64,000 bases of DNA, taken from contig CM055098.1 of the NCBI GenBank assembly GCA_029204225.1, forward strand, positions 48,570,088 to 48,634,087, written 5' to 3'. Made by a program: the position numbers and the translations under genes. The stretch comes from Diphasiastrum complanatum (lineage: Eukaryota; Streptophyta; Lycopodiopsida; Lycopodiales; Lycopodiaceae). A model generated the notes under the pieces. The model was not told the origin of the DNA. It saw only the letters and a program-made list of their open reading frames with translations, and did not search any database. This document shows, in pieces, positions 61,080-64,000 of the stretch (its first letter is position 1; each line of letters begins with the position of its first letter).

Positions 61080-62200
61080 CCAAGTCGGCATAGATAAAAT
61101 GAATCAGAAGAATGTACATATAGTCTACAGCCTTTTCCTTGTCTAATTTTCAACTAACATTGTTTAAACCCATATTTGTTTGTATACTCAACCATAAAGT
61201 TCACAAAATTAATTGCCTCACTTACAAACAATGGGTTGGGTAGGGCCAAACAAGTCATAATGGATCAGCTCCAAAATCTCCTTAGCCCCTATATACAAAT
61301 TGCCCTCCTTGACTCCTTTTGTAACAACCGTATATATATTTGCCACATCCTTCAACAACCATTTAGATTCATTAAATTGAACATCTTTTGGTTAGTGATA
61401 GCCCCAACTATAATTAAATTTTGATTAGCCAAGCCCTTCATAGTTCTAATTTCACCATCATGCACTCCAAAGAAAATTTCATCTCTCTCAAATATGACAC
61501 AAATACTTTTTGGCCACTTTTATGCTTTGTAACCTAAACAAAGTACTCTCTATGGTAGGTCATGTGTCGTGAAGCTTTAAAGTAAATGAAATGTCCTTGT
61601 TGTATTTTCATCAATAGTGCAATAATAAATACATCAAATAGCTCCTCTCCATCATGATGCATGAATTTCTCAATATATATTCCTTCATAAGCTTTTCTTT
61701 AGTTAAAACATTTCTTTTGACATTCAAAAGTGGATGGCCAAGCTTACCACAGTAATTACAGTTACCTTGTCTTGTGCAATTGAGGGTGTGTGTTGATGGT
61801 ACAACTTGGAAGATTTGTCTTGTAGATTTTGTGATCATGCTTCCACCCTCGACAAGTTGCCTTGTCAAGGTTTACCTCTTGAACTTTGAAACTACATCCT
61901 TCTTGGAATAAATGCCTCTTCTAAGTTCCCAATAGTCCTCACGGCTGCAACATTGTTTCTCCTATTTGCTCATGTACCAAGAAGCCATTGAAATGCTCAA
62001 AATTGGCAAGCCTATCTTGAACACATGGTGTCATCATAAAATCTGGATATGCAAGGATAACCATTGTGCACAATGGGTACGAAGTCAGCTATAGGGCTAG
62101 CTCACATTCGATTGCCAAAGGATCTTGGAAATCCTTTACCTTTATCAAATGGTCTGTGATAAAATCTCATGTCTCTGTTCTAATATTATGCAAATTGTCT
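61080..62200 (-). pseudogene. Degenerate copia gag-integrase remnant
   Basis: Minus strand: gag words (ASPIADFVPIVHNGY at about 62100, then FNGFLVHEQ), a CCHC knuckle with the last Cys changed (CNYCGKLGHPLLNV, 61611-61868), and integrase around the first Asp (YDLFGPTQPIVCK, 61200-61260). Stops and frameshifts are frequent. RT is not visible. Confidence 0.65.
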
Positions 62201-63033
62201 TCAGCTTAAGACATTGACTTCAAGATAGGGTGGGAGTGTTATAAACCCATAGCTCAATACTTTCCTATATGCATGCTCGCAACTATTTTTTGAACTCACA
62301 ACTATTTTATAATATTGTTGTATCAAGTTTAAACATCCCTTTACTTTGGATAAGACTATGTTGCCCTAAATTGGGCACCCTACTGTCAAAGGTCGCATTT
62401 GGAAGCTTCTAGACATTCGCTAAGTCTGTATACGTAAGTGCCAATGACTAACATTTTTCCGTTTCAAGAGCTTGGTGTTATGAGCTTCTTGTAGAAAAGG
62501 TCCAAACTTTTGGAGATCTTAGTTAGAGATATGCCTGAGCTATTGACAACCATTAATGTTCATTAAGTTGGAGAATGCTTTGTTAATGTTGTTTGTTGTT
62601 CTCTATACTTCATTTGATGCCAATATCTGAGATCAAGTTCATAAAATTAGTTCCTTAGTCTATGTCAATTGGTTGTGGATGCATGATGTTTTGAATCTCA
62701 AGCCATTACTAGGTATTAGAACTCTGGACGATTTGCTAGTGGGACTTGAAAAAGATGGACTTTTAGAAGTCAAACAATGCACCAAATGCTAGTCCTCCAA
62801 AAGCATGCCATAAAGACAAGAAAATGAAGGACCTAATACTCTAGCTATAAAGACAAGGAAACAAATTTCACATTTAAATGTTCTTGCATGTCAATGCATG
62901 TTAATTGCATGTGGTCTTTTAAGCCTCAAGACAACTTGTGGGCTTATTAGATCCAAGATCCTCAAGCTTCCGCTAAACTTTGGTGTCTAGAATTGTGTTT
63001 TTACATGCTCTAGGCCACCCCGATTTGCAGCAA
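62201..63033. other. Possible 5' LTR region ahead of the final gag
   Basis: A purine tract (AGGGTGGGAG) followed by TGTTATAAACCC at 62237 could be an LTR start, and GCAGCA just before the primer binding site at 63034 an LTR end. There is no second copy to prove it. Confidence 0.25.
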
Positions 63034-63045
63034 TGGTATCAAAGC
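63034..63045 (+). other. tRNA-iMet-like primer binding site
   Basis: TGGTATCAAAGC, one change from the usual TGGTATCAGAGC, 67 bp ahead of the gag start codon. Confidence 0.65.
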
Positions 63046-63100
63046 TTTAGGCTCTATACTTTTCTTGCTTGGTTGCTTGTGTCAATTAATTATTCTCATC

Positions 63101-64000
63101 ATGGCTCAAATTGTTTATCTAGAATCTTCTTCAAACTATTATGCATGACATTGAGAGAGAATATCAACTCCGGCAGCATCCAGGGTGTTGGGAAATAGCT
63201 ACTAAGTTATATCCTGAACCAACTCTAGGGGATGGTAATAAAGCTGAGTGTGATCAATGGAGGATTGCTAATAGCAAGGCTATTGGCATAATAGGTTTAT
63301 CTCTATCGTTGAAGATAAGACTTGCATATCCAAGTACAAATAAAGCTTCTGATCTTATTGATGCTATCAGGAAAGATTTTGAGCATCCTTCTCTTCAAGA
63401 CATCTGTTTTTTCACTGATCAACTTTATGCCGATAGATGGACAGGAGAAGATCATATAAGTGATTACACTGAGTCTTTGAAAAAGTTGTTTCTTCATTAG
63501 AATTTGCAGGACCTGAGCATGCAATTCCGGAGAAGAAAAGGCTGATTATCCTGTTGAGAGGACTTCCAGTCTCTTACAGAAATTTCAAGACATCCATCAC
63601 CATGCAGACATATATGACTTATGAAAAAGCTAAAGTAGCTTTACTTCGAGAGGAGCTGATGAGAGAAGAGGAGTTCCATATATGATGACACAGCTAAAGC
63701 TAAAGGATCCAAGCAAAAGGAGGATTCTCCACACCAGGCGTATTATGCAGGCCAGAGGCAGAACAACAAACAGAAAGGCAAGGGCGAGGGCAAGGACAAC
63801 AAATGTCAACATTGTGGTAAGGCTGCACATTCCAAAAACTCTTGTTTCTTCAATCCTTATATCTCTTGTAAATTTTGTAAGAAGACAAGACATGCAGCAG
63901 CATTTTGTGACAAGAGGCCACAAGATAGCTTCGGTAAACAACAAGAAGCAGAAACACATGCAGTTGCAGATGTAGCTGATAGAAGCAGACAACCAGGAAA
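63101..64000 (+). pseudogene. Copia gag with two zinc knuckles, frameshifted, runs off the window
   Basis: The start MAQIVYLESSSNYY at 63101 meets a stop after 15 codons. The UBN2-type gag body (KLYPEPTLGDGNKAECDQWR, LIDAIRKDFEHPSLQD) is open from 63141 to 63500. It shifts frame to EFAGPEHAIPEKKRL...SYRNFKTSI, which stops near 63685. It then shifts again to a lysine-rich linker and two CCHC knuckles, CQHCGKAAHSKNSC and CKFCKKTRHAAAFC, both with all four ligands. Pol would lie to the right of the window. At least three lesions make it a pseudogene unless they are sequencing errors. Confidence 0.82.

Overview
The window is nuclear DNA from a seed plant, probably an angiosperm with a mid-sized or large genome. 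The signs are plant-type split genes with introns up to about 7.6 kb, abundant Ty1/copia LTR retrotransposons primed by initiator-Met tRNA, a hAT transposase relic, and many (GA)n, (TA)n and (GT)n microsatellites. I cannot name the species.

Only two host genes are recognisable, both on the minus strand. The first (12087-34836) encodes a complete 566-residue ANTH-domain clathrin assembly protein (AP180/CALM family) in 15 exons. All exon phases agree. One intron (19411-21943) has a GC donor, and introns 3 and 7 are swollen by retrotransposon debris. The second (46045-47399) is the 3' part of a bHLH transcription factor gene of subgroup IVc (ILR3/bHLH105-like, iron homeostasis). Its 5' exon(s) are not visible. 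A nest of retroelements starts about 1.2 kb upstream of its first visible exon.

Layout. 1-700: the end of one LTR element and a small broken fragment resembling a DNA amino-methyltransferase motif. 1370-4800: a decayed copia pol with its 3' LTR. 4801-6236: a minus-strand LTR with a primer binding site. 6303-8360: a decayed multi-exon hAT transposase. 8735-11000: a cluster of microsatellites and tandem repeats (364, 112 and 54 bp units) with a short telomere-like tract. 12087-34836: the ANTH gene. 35183-46044: mostly anonymous intergenic DNA with one deleted copia element that lost reverse transcriptase and RNase H (40138-43407). 46045-47399: the bHLH gene. 48584-60712: a large, roughly palindromic nest built from opposite-facing copies of one copia family and of a non-coding LARD-like element. 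61080-64000: two further copia gag remnants, the last running off the window.

The two genes are not functionally linked in any way the sequence shows; one serves endocytosis and the other transcription. The most unusual structures are the inverted retroelement nest, five evenly placed GTGCT/AGCAC hairpin-like motifs inside the LARD-like element, the GC-AG intron and the methyltransferase-like fragment. I found no CRISPR array, no operon and no convincing new multi-gene system.
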